Positions 1 to 6,212 of a DNA stretch of 7,820 nt are shown here, one piece after another. The notes beneath the pieces are model-generated. The model was given only the letters and a program-made list of their open reading frames with translations. It did no database searches and was not told the DNA's origin. The stretch's first letter is position 1. The number at the start of each line of letters is the position of its first letter. The position numbers and the translations under genes are program-made. Source of the DNA: Candidatus Puniceispirillum sp. (GTDB lineage Bacteria > Pseudomonadota > Alphaproteobacteria > Puniceispirillales > Puniceispirillaceae); NCBI GenBank assembly GCA_016778825.1, contig JADHOU010000068.1, positions 1 to 7,820 of the forward strand, given 5' to 3'.

Positions 1-760
1 TGACAACCGCAACTGCGTGCAACAAGGCCGAAACAGGCGTTGGTGCCACCATCGCCGCAGGTAGCCAGCGATGGATCGGCATTAATGCCGCCTTGCCAAC
101 TCCAAACGCAAATAGCGCAAGCAGGATTGGCGCCATTGCCGGATCAATCTGCCCAGCAAGATAACCACCCGGCCGGAAATCGAGGGTTCCGGTGCTAAGC
201 CAAACCCACACAACAGCGGGCAGCAACAACACAACTGACGTTCCAACAAGGATGCTCATGTAAAGCCGTCCTGCGTTGCGCGCAAGGGCACTTTCTTTAT
301 GTGTTACAAGCGGATAGGTGGAAAAGGTCAGAATTTCATAAAACACGAAAAGAACCAGTAAATTACCCGACCATGCAACCGCCATTGCCGCATGAACCGC
401 GACTGCATAAAAAGCAGCAAAGCGCGTTTGATGCTTTTCATGGTTACCGCGCATATAGCCAACCGAATAAAGCGCTGACAAAATCCATAGGCCAGACGCG
501 ACCAAACCGAAAATAGCACCAAGCGGTGTGACAGCAAATTCAAGCGCCAGTCCTTCGGCAATCTGCGCCACAAACAGCCGTGGCGTTTCACCGTCCAGAA
601 CCGCCAGCGCAACATGAACCGCGGCAATAAAGGTGATAACCCCGCCAATTGGCCCTGCAGCATCACGCCAGACATGCCGAACCGCCAGAAACGGCGTTAA
701 AATCGCGACAACAAGCGGTGCTAAAAGCCCAACAAGCATTGAGGTGTGAAGTGACATCAT
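1..760 (-). CDS. Large antiporter-like subunit of the Mrp complex (MrpA N-terminal/ND5-like), 3' part outside window
   Basis: This is a polytopic inner-membrane subunit of the proton/cation-translocating core, related to MrpA, MrpD and complex I NuoL/ND5. Only the first 253 residues are in the window; the gene runs off the left edge. Family hallmarks seen are the transmembrane glutamate E142 (FVFYEILTF) and the lysine K223 in GVGKAALMPIHRWLPAAM, followed by APTPVSALLHAVAVV, a signature of MrpA/NuoL-type rather than NuoM-type subunits. The start is ATGATG at 760-755, overlapping the stop of the upstream mnhD-like gene, so either ATG serves and translation is probably coupled. Because the C-terminal MrpA part is a separate protein upstream (3078-3710), this gene could supply the N-terminal MrpA function. 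Whether it is MrpA-like or simply a second MrpD-like subunit cannot be settled without the rest. Confidence 0.93.
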   Translation of the reverse strand, partial: MMSLHTSMLVGLLAPLVVAILTPFLAVRHVWRDAAGPIGGVITFIAAVHVALAVLDGETPRLFVAQIAEGLALEFAVTPLGAIFGLVASGLWILSALYSVGYMRGNHEKHQTRFAAFYAVAVHAAMAVAWSGNLLVLFVFYEILTFSTYPLVTHKESALARNAGRLYMSILVGTSVVLLLPAVVWVWLSTGTLDFRPGGYLAGQIDPAMAPILLALFAFGVGKAALMPIHRWLPAAMVAPTPVSALLHAVAVV

Positions 761-2256
761 GCCCCACCTCCCAACAATGCAGTGGCGGCAAGGCGCGCCG
801 CACCAACAATCCAACCAGCATCAATGCCAAACCAGATATTGCCAAGAGCAACCATCCAAAGCGGCAAATAGATTGCAGGGTTTTCAACCAGTTTTGGTGA
901 TCGTGCCGGTGCAGGCTGCATCCACATGACTTCCATCACTTTCCAAAGATAAACAACCGATAAGGCGCTGCTGATTAGAACAAGCGCCAGAAGGACGTAT
1001 GAATCGGTCTCAAGAATGGCACGCACAAGATACAGCTTTGAAATAAAGCCAGCGGTAAGCGGCAAACCACCAAGGCTAAGACCGCAAATCAAAAAGGCCG
1101 TTGCCGTTATCGGCATCCGCCGTCCAATACCGGTTATGGTTTCAAGGCTGGCACGCGCACCAAGAGCAGCGACAAAACCACCAATCGCCATGAAGATGCC
1201 GCCTTTGATCAGCGCATGATTACCAATATGAATAAATCCGGCACTGATGCCTGCTGGTGTCGCCAGAGCAAGCCCAAGCGCGATATAGCCAATTTGCGCC
1301 ACCGAAGAATGGGCAAACATCTTTTTGATATCGGCTTCATAAATGGCCATGATCGTGCCAACGAAAATGCCGCCAACCGCCAAAGGCACAATGACATTCG
1401 ACAAGGCGATATCAACTATTTCGGGCGTTCCGCCAAAAATCGTGAAAAAGATCCGCGCTAAAACATAAAGCGCCGCTTTGGTAGCAATCGCCGCGAGCAA
1501 GGTTGATACTGCCGATGGCGCATAGCCATAGGCCGCAGGCAACCATATATGGACTGGGAAAATCGCCGCCTTGACCAGCATGCCGGCCACCATAAAGCCA
1601 AAACCGACATAAAGCGCCGTCCCGCCAGCAGCATCAGGCAGGCGGTTCGCCATATCGCCCATATTCAATGTGCCAGTGATAGCATAGATAAACCCGACAC
1701 CAATCACATAAAAGGTCGCGCCAACCGCGCCAATCACAAGATAATGATAGCTAGCAACAAGCGCCCGCCGGTCAGTACCCGCCCCCATGCCAATCAGTAT
1801 AACCGAAGCCAAAGCCGAAATTTCAAGGAAAACAAACAGATTGAAAGCATCAGCTGTCATCACAAGGCCAAAAAGCCCACCAATAACAAGAAGCCATGCC
1901 GCATAGAATTTGCCGCTGTCTTTATAGGCAATTTCAACCGCAACAAGATGCCGCGCGGCTAGGGTTGTCAGAAATCCGAGACCCGACATTACCACCAATG
2001 TAAGGCTGGATGCCGAATCAACGACAAATTCAATACCCCAAGGCGGTTCCCAATTGCCTAGATGATAGCTAATGCTAACGCCATTTTCGGTAACGGATTG
2101 AAGCAATAACGCGGCAAGAAATGAGATGCCAGTGCCAATAAGTGCCAACACCCATGCCAGACCGGCAATAGGCAAAACCGCGCTAAATGGTGCCAAAAGC
2201 AACGGAACCACAACAAGCAATGCTGGTAAATTAGTCAAAATAGCGGCGCCCATCAT
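757..2256 (-). CDS. mnhD: Mrp/Mnh antiporter subunit D (proton-conducting membrane transporter)
   Basis: This 499-residue, multi-spanning inner-membrane protein belongs to the MrpD/NuoM/NuoN family and forms one ion-translocating module of the antiporter. Conserved charged residues of the antiporter-like fold are present: E145 in LFVFLEISALAS, K229 in GMLVKAAIFPVHIWLP, K260 in IATKAALYV, K351 in HALIKGGIFMAIG and K407 in GLPLTAGFISKLYL. The length of about 500 residues is usual for MrpD. The ATG at 2256 overlaps the mnhC stop in an ATGA arrangement; a second ATG follows directly. The gene overlaps the start of the next large subunit at 760. Assignment to D rather than to another member of the proton-conducting transporter family rests on its position right after MnhC and on its size. 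Confidence 0.95.
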   Translation of the reverse strand: MMGAAILTNLPALLVVVPLLLAPFSAVLPIAGLAWVLALIGTGISFLAALLLQSVTENGVSISYHLGNWEPPWGIEFVVDSASSLTLVVMSGLGFLTTLAARHLVAVEIAYKDSGKFYAAWLLVIGGLFGLVMTADAFNLFVFLEISALASVILIGMGAGTDRRALVASYHYLVIGAVGATFYVIGVGFIYAITGTLNMGDMANRLPDAAGGTALYVGFGFMVAGMLVKAAIFPVHIWLPAAYGYAPSAVSTLLAAIATKAALYVLARIFFTIFGGTPEIVDIALSNVIVPLAVGGIFVGTIMAIYEADIKKMFAHSSVAQIGYIALGLALATPAGISAGFIHIGNHALIKGGIFMAIGGFVAALGARASLETITGIGRRMPITATAFLICGLSLGGLPLTAGFISKLYLVRAILETDSYVLLALVLISSALSVVYLWKVMEVMWMQPAPARSPKLVENPAIYLPLWMVALGNIWFGIDAGWIVGAARLAATALLGGGA

Positions 2257-2657
2257 TCTGCTGCCTCACTTGTCGGACGTTTCGGACGAGCCAGTGATTG
2301 GCTTGCCTTGGCGGCAATGATTTCATCTTCTTCGACACTGCCAAAGGCTTCGTTAATCCGCAGGATCAAGGCTAAACCAAGCGCCGTTGTCGCCACCCCG
2401 ACAACAATCGCTGTCAGAATCAAAACATGAGGCAACGGGTTTGAATAAAGCGTGTCGGGATTGCCATCAAGAATGGGCGCGGTACCGCCTGCCATCTTGC
2501 CAAGCGAAATATAGAAGATGAAAACCGAGGTCTGAAAAATTGACAGCCCGATCATCTTTTTTACCAGGTTCGCTCGAGCAATGACCATGAAAAGCCCTGT
2601 CATCATCAAAATGACAACAATAATATAGTTCCAGCTTCCTGCGAGTTGCTCAATCAT
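2253..2657 (-). CDS. mnhC: Mrp/Mnh antiporter subunit C (NuoK-like)
   Basis: This small NuoK/MrpC-family membrane subunit (134 residues) sits next to the large antiporter-like subunits. The chosen start is the ATG at 2657 (MIEQLAGSWNYIIVV), not the upstream ATG at 2711 that leaves the frame open. The shorter form has the normal MrpC N-terminus, has GAGGA a suitable distance upstream, and overlaps the mnhB stop by only 8 bases. Three hydrophobic spans are visible. LVKKMIGLSIFQTSVFIFYI and ILTAIVVGVATTALGLALILRI are typical of the family. The C-terminal tail, rich in K, R, S and A (about residues 115-134), makes it slightly longer than the usual MrpC of about 113 residues. The stop overlaps the mnhD start by 4 bases. 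Confidence 0.93.
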   Translation of the reverse strand: MIEQLAGSWNYIIVVILMMTGLFMVIARANLVKKMIGLSIFQTSVFIFYISLGKMAGGTAPILDGNPDTLYSNPLPHVLILTAIVVGVATTALGLALILRINEAFGSVEEDEIIAAKASQSLARPKRPTSEAAE

Positions 2658-3081
2658 TGGCGCGATCCTCAACAAAGCCAGCAAAGGCATGAAACAGAGC
2701 CAGCATGACACTTGTCACCGTCAGGCCAACGCCAAATTCAACGACTAAAATACCAATATGCTGACCCGAGCCGACCGATCCCGTCAGCGCGGTATAATCT
2801 AAAAAAAGGCCGCCCTTGGCCATCGAGACAATGCCAACAGCGCCATAGATGGTGACACCAAGCACCATCATCCAAAGATTAACCCGCGCCGAAATGATTT
2901 TACGGCCAGCTTGCAAGCCAAAGACAAGCGCATGCAAAATAAAGGCAGCGGCGATGATCACGCCCGCCTGAAACCCGCCACCAGGGCCAAAATCGCCATG
3001 GAATTGAACATAAAGGCCAAACATGATGATTGGGGCAAACAGGATTTTGGCCACAACACGAAAGACAGGATTTTGGTTCAT
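2650..3081 (-). CDS. mnhB: Mrp/Mnh antiporter subunit B
   Basis: This MnhB/MbhF-family membrane subunit of 143 residues has about four hydrophobic spans. The signature HGDFGPGGGFQAGVIIAAA near residues 28-46 is the classic Gly-rich loop of MnhB, and VEFGVGLTVTSVML near the C-terminus is the second family motif. The ATG at 3081 overlaps the stop of the upstream MrpA C-terminal-like gene by 4 bases (ATGA). The length equals that of stand-alone MrpB proteins, so this is not the MrpB-like domain that is fused to MrpA in some systems. An ion-path or structural role at the interface with MrpA/C is known for the family and is not visible in the sequence itself. Confidence 0.95.
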   Translation of the reverse strand: MNQNPVFRVVAKILFAPIIMFGLYVQFHGDFGPGGGFQAGVIIAAAFILHALVFGLQAGRKIISARVNLWMMVLGVTIYGAVGIVSMAKGGLFLDYTALTGSVGSGQHIGILVVEFGVGLTVTSVMLALFHAFAGFVEDRAND

Positions 3082-3710
3082 GCCTTTGTCCTCGCTGTTT
3101 TGGGACCTGATTTCGGCTTGGCTGAATTTGGCTTGGCTGTTTTTGCCGCTATCTTTCGGTTATCTGTTTTCACGCGCTTTGTTCGGGTGGTACCTGCAAG
3201 CAACATCAAAACCCCAAGACCGGCGGTAAAGACAACAATCGTCTCGCCAAGCGTGTCAAAACCGCGATAGCTTGCCAAAACCGTTGTCACAACATTTGGA
3301 ATGTGAAGCGCACTGCCACTTTCGGCAAGATAGCGCGGGGCAACATGCTGGTGCACCGGCGCCATAGCATCGCCAAGAAATGGCAAATCCATAACGGCAA
3401 CAAGCAATAACGCCCCTGCTCCGATACAAATAACCCCTGCCAGAAAATTGCGATTCTGGCTTGGCTTTTCATCGGCCGGAATATAGGCCATTGCGGCAAG
3501 GAACAGCACAGTTGAAATGCCAGCGCCAACCGCCGCTTCAGTAAAGGCAACATCAACCGCATCCAGATTGACGAAAATCGCCGCTGAGGTCAGCGAATAG
3601 GCACCTGACATGACGATCACCGCATAGAGGCGTCCGGTACGAACCACCATCACCGCGATCAGCACCAGCAAAGCCAACAGAAAAATATCAATGACTAGAC
3701 TGACCATCAC
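3078..3710 (-). CDS. Stand-alone MrpA C-terminal part (DUF4040/MbhD plus MbhE-like)
   Basis: This 210-residue membrane protein corresponds to the C-terminal helices of MrpA, encoded here as a separate gene. The motif DVAFTEAAVGAGISTVLFLAA (about residues 53-73) is the DUF4040/MbhD signature. PNVVTTVLASYRGFDTLGE followed by a hydrophobic span ending GLGVLMLL (about residues 138-171) is the MbhE/MrpA C-terminal signature. The archaeal mbhD and mbhE units therefore appear as one fused gene. The last 36 or so residues form a tail rich in Lys, Ala, Pro and Arg with repeated K-P-K/A-K-T-A elements, unusual for this family. The start ATG at 3710 overlaps the mnhG stop by 4 bases, and a second ATG follows. 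Annotation pipelines often call such proteins DUF4040 or MnhB-domain proteins. Confidence 0.9.
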   Translation of the reverse strand: MMVSLVIDIFLLALLVLIAVMVVRTGRLYAVIVMSGAYSLTSAAIFVNLDAVDVAFTEAAVGAGISTVLFLAAMAYIPADEKPSQNRNFLAGVICIGAGALLLVAVMDLPFLGDAMAPVHQHVAPRYLAESGSALHIPNVVTTVLASYRGFDTLGETIVVFTAGLGVLMLLAGTTRTKRVKTDNRKIAAKTAKPNSAKPKSGPKTARTKA

Positions 3711-4087
3711 GATTTTACCTTAGCGGTTTTGGCATTCGCCTTATTTGTAGGCACTTTTTTAGTAGGCATCGCCTTAACCAAATTCCGCCCAACCGGCTTT
3801 ACGCCCATTTTATGCGCCACCTGCGCCACCGCATGAGTTGCGATCGGGCTGGTGAAAAACAGAAACACGCCAATTAAAGCTAGTTTAAAACTGACAAGGC
3901 TAAATCCTTGATGAATGATCATGCCAAGGATAACAAAGCTGGCACCAGCCGTATCAATCATGCCAACAGCATGAATCCGGCAATAGACGTCAGGCAGTTT
4001 GATCAAACCAAAGCTTCCAATCAAAAGCGCGATCACGCCAATCGCAATCGACAGTCCAGATAGGGCAAGCAAAAGCATATCCATCAT
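3707..4087 (-). CDS. mnhG: Mrp/Mnh antiporter subunit G
   Basis: This MnhG/PhaG-family membrane subunit of 126 residues has three hydrophobic spans. Family motifs are GSFGLIKLPDVYCRIHAVGMI and the following DTAGASFVILGMI (about residues 24-57), and FFTSPIATHAVAQVAH (about residues 77-92). After the conserved domain comes a tail from about residue 97, rich in Lys, Ala, Pro and Thr (PTKKVPTNKANAKTAKVKS), similar in style to the tail of the protein encoded next. The ATG at 4087 overlaps the mnhF stop by 4 bases and its own stop overlaps the next start by 4 bases. MnhG is an accessory subunit required for Mrp assembly or activity in studied systems; it has no known catalytic residues. Confidence 0.95.
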   Translation of the reverse strand: MMDMLLLALSGLSIAIGVIALLIGSFGLIKLPDVYCRIHAVGMIDTAGASFVILGMIIHQGFSLVSFKLALIGVFLFFTSPIATHAVAQVAHKMGVKPVGRNLVKAMPTKKVPTNKANAKTAKVKS

Positions 4088-4362
4088 TTTGCCCCCGTTG
4101 AATGATCGCCAAGCGATCCGGTGCTGAAAATTTTCAGGACAGCAAAAGTGCCGATAAAATTCAAAATGGCATAAAGCAAGGCAATATCAACGAATTCAGG
4201 GCGCTCCATGATAAAGCCATGAAGCGCAATCCCCAAAATGACCAAAGTACCGATTGCATTGACCGCCAGAACACGGTCGAACGCGGTTGGGCCAAGAGCG
4301 GTTCGGACAAGCGCCATTACGAGACAAACCGCACAGGCGGTGATTGCAACAATCATCATCAT
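4084..4362 (-). CDS. mnhF: Mrp/Mnh antiporter subunit F
   Basis: This small MnhF/MrpF-family membrane subunit of 92 residues has three hydrophobic spans. Hallmarks are GPTAFDRVLAVNAIGT (about residues 24-39) and RPEFVDIALLYAILNFIGTFAVLKIF (about residues 54-79). The family's conserved Asp residues in DRVLA and DIALLYA are both present. The start is one of three tandem ATG codons at 4362-4354; the first overlaps the mnhE stop as ATGA and is preferred for coupling. The length and motif spacing are normal for the family. Confidence 0.95.
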   Translation of the reverse strand: MMMIVAITACAVCLVMALVRTALGPTAFDRVLAVNAIGTLVILGIALHGFIMERPEFVDIALLYAILNFIGTFAVLKIFSTGSLGDHSTGAK

Positions 4363-4868
4363 TTGCCAGATTTCCCCAAACGTCCTGATATGGCCCCTTC
4401 AAGGGCGCAATTGCGTTGATCCATATCACCGCTTCGCACATCGTCACCAAATTGTGGATGAAGCGCGTGAACCAAAAACCGGCTTGGGCCTGTTTTGGCT
4501 TCGTCGATATCAACAGTGACGGTTCCCGGGGTCAAGGTGATCGAATTGGCATAATTGGCAAGGCCAGCCGCAGTTGCCTGATTAGCGGGGACTTCAAAAA
4601 TTTCAGGATCAGATGTTCCACGAAGAATGATTTTGGCTGTTGCGATATTGGATGAGATGATCTCGCCAATCAGCCAGACCAAATAGGCTGGCAACCGCGC
4701 AAAAAGATGCGTTGGCAGGCCTTCGCAATCAGTAGCGCCAATACGAAGGCTAAGCCAGGTGCAAAGCAAACAACTGACAATACCAAAACCGATTAGCAGG
4801 CCATTATAAATGCCTGACATCAGCAACCAGCCAGCCATCAAGGTCGTAAACAAAATCAGGAAACGCAT
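4359..4868 (-). CDS. mnhE: Mrp/Mnh antiporter subunit E
   Basis: This MnhE/MrpE-family subunit of 169 residues is the first gene of the operon as seen here. The N-terminal half has two or three hydrophobic spans (MRFLILFTTLMAGWLLMSGI onward). The soluble domain contains ANSITLTPGTVTVDI (about residues 106-120) and FLVHAL, both typical of MnhE. The start was set at the ATG at 4868 because it begins directly before the first membrane span, as in homologues, and gives a normal length. The frame stays open 23 codons upstream to a TTG at 4937; that extension is basic and polar and has no good ribosome site. The stop overlaps the mnhF start by 4 bases. A candidate promoter lies 123-151 bases upstream. 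Confidence 0.93.
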   Translation of the reverse strand: MRFLILFTTLMAGWLLMSGIYNGLLIGFGIVSCLLCTWLSLRIGATDCEGLPTHLFARLPAYLVWLIGEIISSNIATAKIILRGTSDPEIFEVPANQATAAGLANYANSITLTPGTVTVDIDEAKTGPSRFLVHALHPQFGDDVRSGDMDQRNCALEGAISGRLGKSGK

Positions 4869-4990
4869 TTGAATTCTAAAATCTCTGTATTGTGTATACC
4901 AGAGATTGACTTTAGATGGCTTTTTTCTCGGCTTCAATGCTATTTCAATAAAATTAGTTTTTGAGTCACATAATTTTTTGGTTTTGGGCC

Positions 4991-5019
4991 GTTATGGTTT
5001 TTCCAAAAATTACTGGCAA
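4991..5019 (-). promoter_or_regulatory. Candidate sigma-70-type promoter of the mrp operon
   Basis: On the minus strand, TTGCCA (5019-5014) is followed after exactly 17 bases by CATAAC (4996-4991). The -35 box matches the consensus at five of six bases, but the -10 box is only moderate. It lies in the divergent intergenic region 4869-5099 and points towards mnhE. No operator could be identified with confidence, though the region is AT-rich. Confidence 0.3.
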
Positions 5020-5086
5020 ATGGCTTGTTTTTGATAAGGCCTCAGGCTATGAGTTCATCAGTTATATTTTGATTTGATTCGAATTT

Positions 5087-5091
5087 GGGGG
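5087..5091 (+). promoter_or_regulatory. Ribosome binding site deciding a TTG start
   Basis: The sequence GGGGG in TTTGGGGGATAAACCA lies 8 bases before the TTG at 5100. It supports translation of the 45-residue ORF from this TTG; there is no in-frame ATG. Confidence 0.5.
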
Positions 5092-5099
5092 ATAAACCA

Positions 5100-5237
5100 T
5101 TGGCTTCAACAACAAACAAACAGCGTCCAGCCCATGTTCCTGAAGAAAATGTCTACACATCACTTCATTGGTTAATAATCGCTGCCTATGCTGCTTCAGC
5201 CGTGGCTGTGTTTCTGCTGATCAAAAGCGCCGGATAA
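5100..5237 (+). CDS. Small single-span membrane protein, 45 residues, function unknown
   Basis: A short ORF starts at TTG (5100) and ends at TAA (5237). A polar N-terminus of about 22 residues (ASTTNKQRPAHVPEENVYTS) is followed by one hydrophobic segment of about 20 residues (LHWLIIAAYAASAVAVFLLI), then KSAG. A purine-rich ribosome site lies 8 bases upstream. The protein looks like a tail-anchored small subunit or accessory peptide; no family was recognised. It is divergent from the mrp operon and lies 28 bases before the Fe-S scaffold-like gene on the same strand, so the two may be co-transcribed. The clean polar-then-hydrophobic layout and the ribosome site favour a real gene, but the rare start codon and small size leave doubt. 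Confidence 0.6.
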   Translation: MASTTNKQRPAHVPEENVYTSLHWLIIAAYAASAVAVFLLIKSAG

Positions 5238-5265
5238 TTTAGTCACTTAGGCGGGAACCAATTTC

Positions 5266-5676
5266 TTGGATGCGCTTTATCAAAAACAGATTCTCGAGCT
5301 TGCCAAACAATCACGCACGCGCGGACTGGACACAAACGCTCCGCTTCAAGCGAGTTGTGATAACCCAACCTGCGGTGATCGGGTGGACATATCCTTTGCG
5401 CTGAAAGACGACGCCATCAATAATATTGGGATCAATGTTCGCGGCTGCGCATTATGCGAGGCTGGTGCGGGTCTGGTTGTGGCTCAATTTGAGGGCATGA
5501 AGCAAGACATAGCCCGCCAGATGACAGCGCAATTCGCCAGATGGATCGGCAAAGAGCAAGACCAAGCTCCAAATGAAGACATGGCAAAATTTATGCCGGT
5601 GCGTGATATTCGCAACCGGCGCAAATGCGTTCTTCTGGCATTTCATGCTGCCATGCAGGCGCTCGACCAATCATAG
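5266..5676 (+). CDS. NifU/IscU-like iron-sulfur cluster assembly scaffold protein
   Basis: This 136-residue soluble protein resembles the NifU N-terminal/IscU/SufU fold that holds a nascent Fe-S cluster. The three expected ligand regions are present: NPTCGDRVDI with C36 and D38, VRGCALCEAGAGLV with C61, and RRKCVLLAF with C121. An extra cysteine, C64, sits three residues after C61 where related alphaproteobacterial proteins usually have Gly or Ser. The start is TTG at 5266; it gives the family-type N-terminus MDALYQKQILELA, and a weak GCGGGA precedes it. The nearby ATG at 5270 is in another frame. No sufS, iscS or other assembly gene is in the window, so a role as general scaffold or donor is inferred from family alone. 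The gene faces a convergent small gene, with a shared hairpin between them. Confidence 0.85.
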   Translation: MDALYQKQILELAKQSRTRGLDTNAPLQASCDNPTCGDRVDISFALKDDAINNIGINVRGCALCEAGAGLVVAQFEGMKQDIARQMTAQFARWIGKEQDQAPNEDMAKFMPVRDIRNRRKCVLLAFHAAMQALDQS

Positions 5677-5690
5677 CGATGCGCAATTGC

Positions 5691-5724
5691 CCTGAATAAC
5701 AGGGGAAATAAAGGCTTATTCAGG
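5691..5724. terminator. Hairpin between convergent genes, possible bidirectional terminator
   Basis: The arms CCTGAATAA (5691-5699) and TTATTCAGG (5716-5724) pair perfectly over 9 bases around a 16-base loop. The hairpin begins 14 bases after the Fe-S scaffold stop. Its right arm carries the stop codon of the convergent 32-residue gene. Neither strand shows a good run of T after the stem, so it may protect 3' ends rather than act as a strong intrinsic terminator. Confidence 0.5.
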
Positions 5725-5814
5725 CCGCACTGAAACCTTACCAAAAACCCAAAGACAGGCAAGAAGCGCAAGCGGAAAGCCGATGACGAGTAAAACACCA
5801 ATATTCGCATTCAT
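5716..5814 (-). CDS. Tiny membrane peptide, 32 residues, function unknown
   Basis: The ORF runs from ATG (5814) to TAA (5716) and encodes a peptide that begins MNANIGVLLVIGFPL and ends GKVSVRPE. A single hydrophobic segment of about 19 residues (roughly 5-24) contains one Pro and one Cys and is followed by a short tail with Lys, Arg and Glu. The ribosome site GGGAG (5828-5824) is 9 bases upstream, which supports translation. The size and shape recall small subunits of respiratory enzymes such as CydX, but the CydX motif is not visible and no oxidase genes are nearby, so this is only a resemblance in form. It lies 133 bases downstream of the zinc-ribbon gene on the same strand. The stop codon is inside the right arm of the shared hairpin. 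Confidence 0.55.
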   Translation of the reverse strand: MNANIGVLLVIGFPLALLACLWVFGKVSVRPE

Positions 5815-5851
5815 GGTTATGATCTCCCAATCAAAATAATGCTCGTTTTTT

Positions 5852-5931
5852 AGGCGGTTCTGCCAATGATGGCAAGGGTCAATTCGTCCCTACGCCAGTT
5901 TGTCGCGGACAGCTTTGGCTGAAACCCGCCT
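5852..5931. other. Potential 80-nt four-way-junction RNA structure
   Basis: Read on either strand, this stretch folds on paper as a cloverleaf. The closing helix pairs 5852-5859 with 5923-5931 (AGGCGG with CCGCCT, then TT with AA, one base bulged). Three arms follow almost without gaps: TGCCA/TGGCA (5861-5865 with 5870-5874), AGGG/CCCT (5875-5878 with 5888-5891) and GCCA/TGGC (5894-5897 with 5916-5919). It is not a tRNA: there is no T-arm sequence and no usable anticodon arm. It lies between the zinc-ribbon gene and the 32-residue gene, so on the minus strand it would be in the leader of the latter. Confidence 0.35.
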
Positions 5932-5947
5932 GAGGTGCTACACGCGC

Positions 5948-6199
5948 CTATGGTGTCTCGCAGGTTTCACCGTCACAGCATGGCATAACATTCATGCGGC
6001 AATGCGCACATTGCCCATGACCATGCACCCAAACGATGTTTTCAGGCCGCCCACAAGATGGGCATTGCGGCTGCAAGTTTGGCTTTGGCTTCGTTTCAGA
6101 TGCCACTGTTGTTTGATCTGGCAATTGCTGTTTTATCTGGGGCAAATCGGTTGTCCGGCTCTTGGTTGGGCGGCAGCGTGAACTCAGATGGTTCCGCAA
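5948..6199 (-). CDS. Cysteine-rich zinc-ribbon-like small protein
   Basis: This 83-residue soluble protein has a basic, probably disordered N-terminal half of about 44 residues. A compact Cys-rich C-terminal domain follows: CPSCG (C46, C49), WVHGHGQCAHC (C64, C67) and then PCCDGETCE (C74, C75, C80). The two CxxC pairs fit a zinc ribbon; the additional three Cys and the WVHGHGQ stretch form a second possible metal site. The TTG at 6199 is chosen because GAGG lies five bases upstream. The frame is also open to a TTG at 6226, which lacks a ribosome site and would overlap the upstream peptide gene. Small alphaproteobacterial proteins with this pattern exist as hypothetical proteins, to my recollection, but no function is known to me. 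Confidence 0.7.
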   Translation of the reverse strand: MRNHLSSRCRPTKSRTTDLPQIKQQLPDQTTVASETKPKPNLQPQCPSCGRPENIVWVHGHGQCAHCRMNVMPCCDGETCETP

Positions 6200-6204
6200 A
6201 CTTG

Positions 6205-6208
6205 CCTC
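6205..6208 (-). promoter_or_regulatory. Ribosome binding site deciding a TTG start
   Basis: GAGG on the minus strand, five bases before the TTG at 6199, favours that start over the TTG at 6226 for the zinc-ribbon-like protein. Confidence 0.5.
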
Positions 6209-6212
6209 ATTA

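Noticed and set aside
1549..1962. 137-codon plus-strand ORF inside mnhD
   Set aside because: It is antisense to a strongly conserved subunit, and its composition (many His, Asn, Lys and Arg) is that of a shadow frame.
2658..2711. Longer MnhC starting at 2711
   Set aside because: It would overlap MnhB by 62 bases, and the extra residues are an out-of-frame reading of the MnhB end. The ATG at 2657 has GAGGA upstream and gives the normal N-terminus.
4869..4937. N-terminal extension of MnhE to the TTG at 4937
   Set aside because: The added 23 residues are polar and basic, lack a ribosome site and do not fit the usual MnhE N-terminus; the ATG at 4868 begins right at the first membrane span.
5852..5931. 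tRNA gene
   Set aside because: The cloverleaf shape is suggestive, but there is no T-loop sequence, no standard D-loop Gs, no 7-base anticodon loop and no CCA-type end on either strand.
5900..6181. 93-codon plus-strand ORF opposite the zinc-ribbon gene
   Set aside because: It is rich in Trp, Arg and Leu without domain character, lacks a ribosome site, and lies antisense to a protein with clear CxxC motifs.
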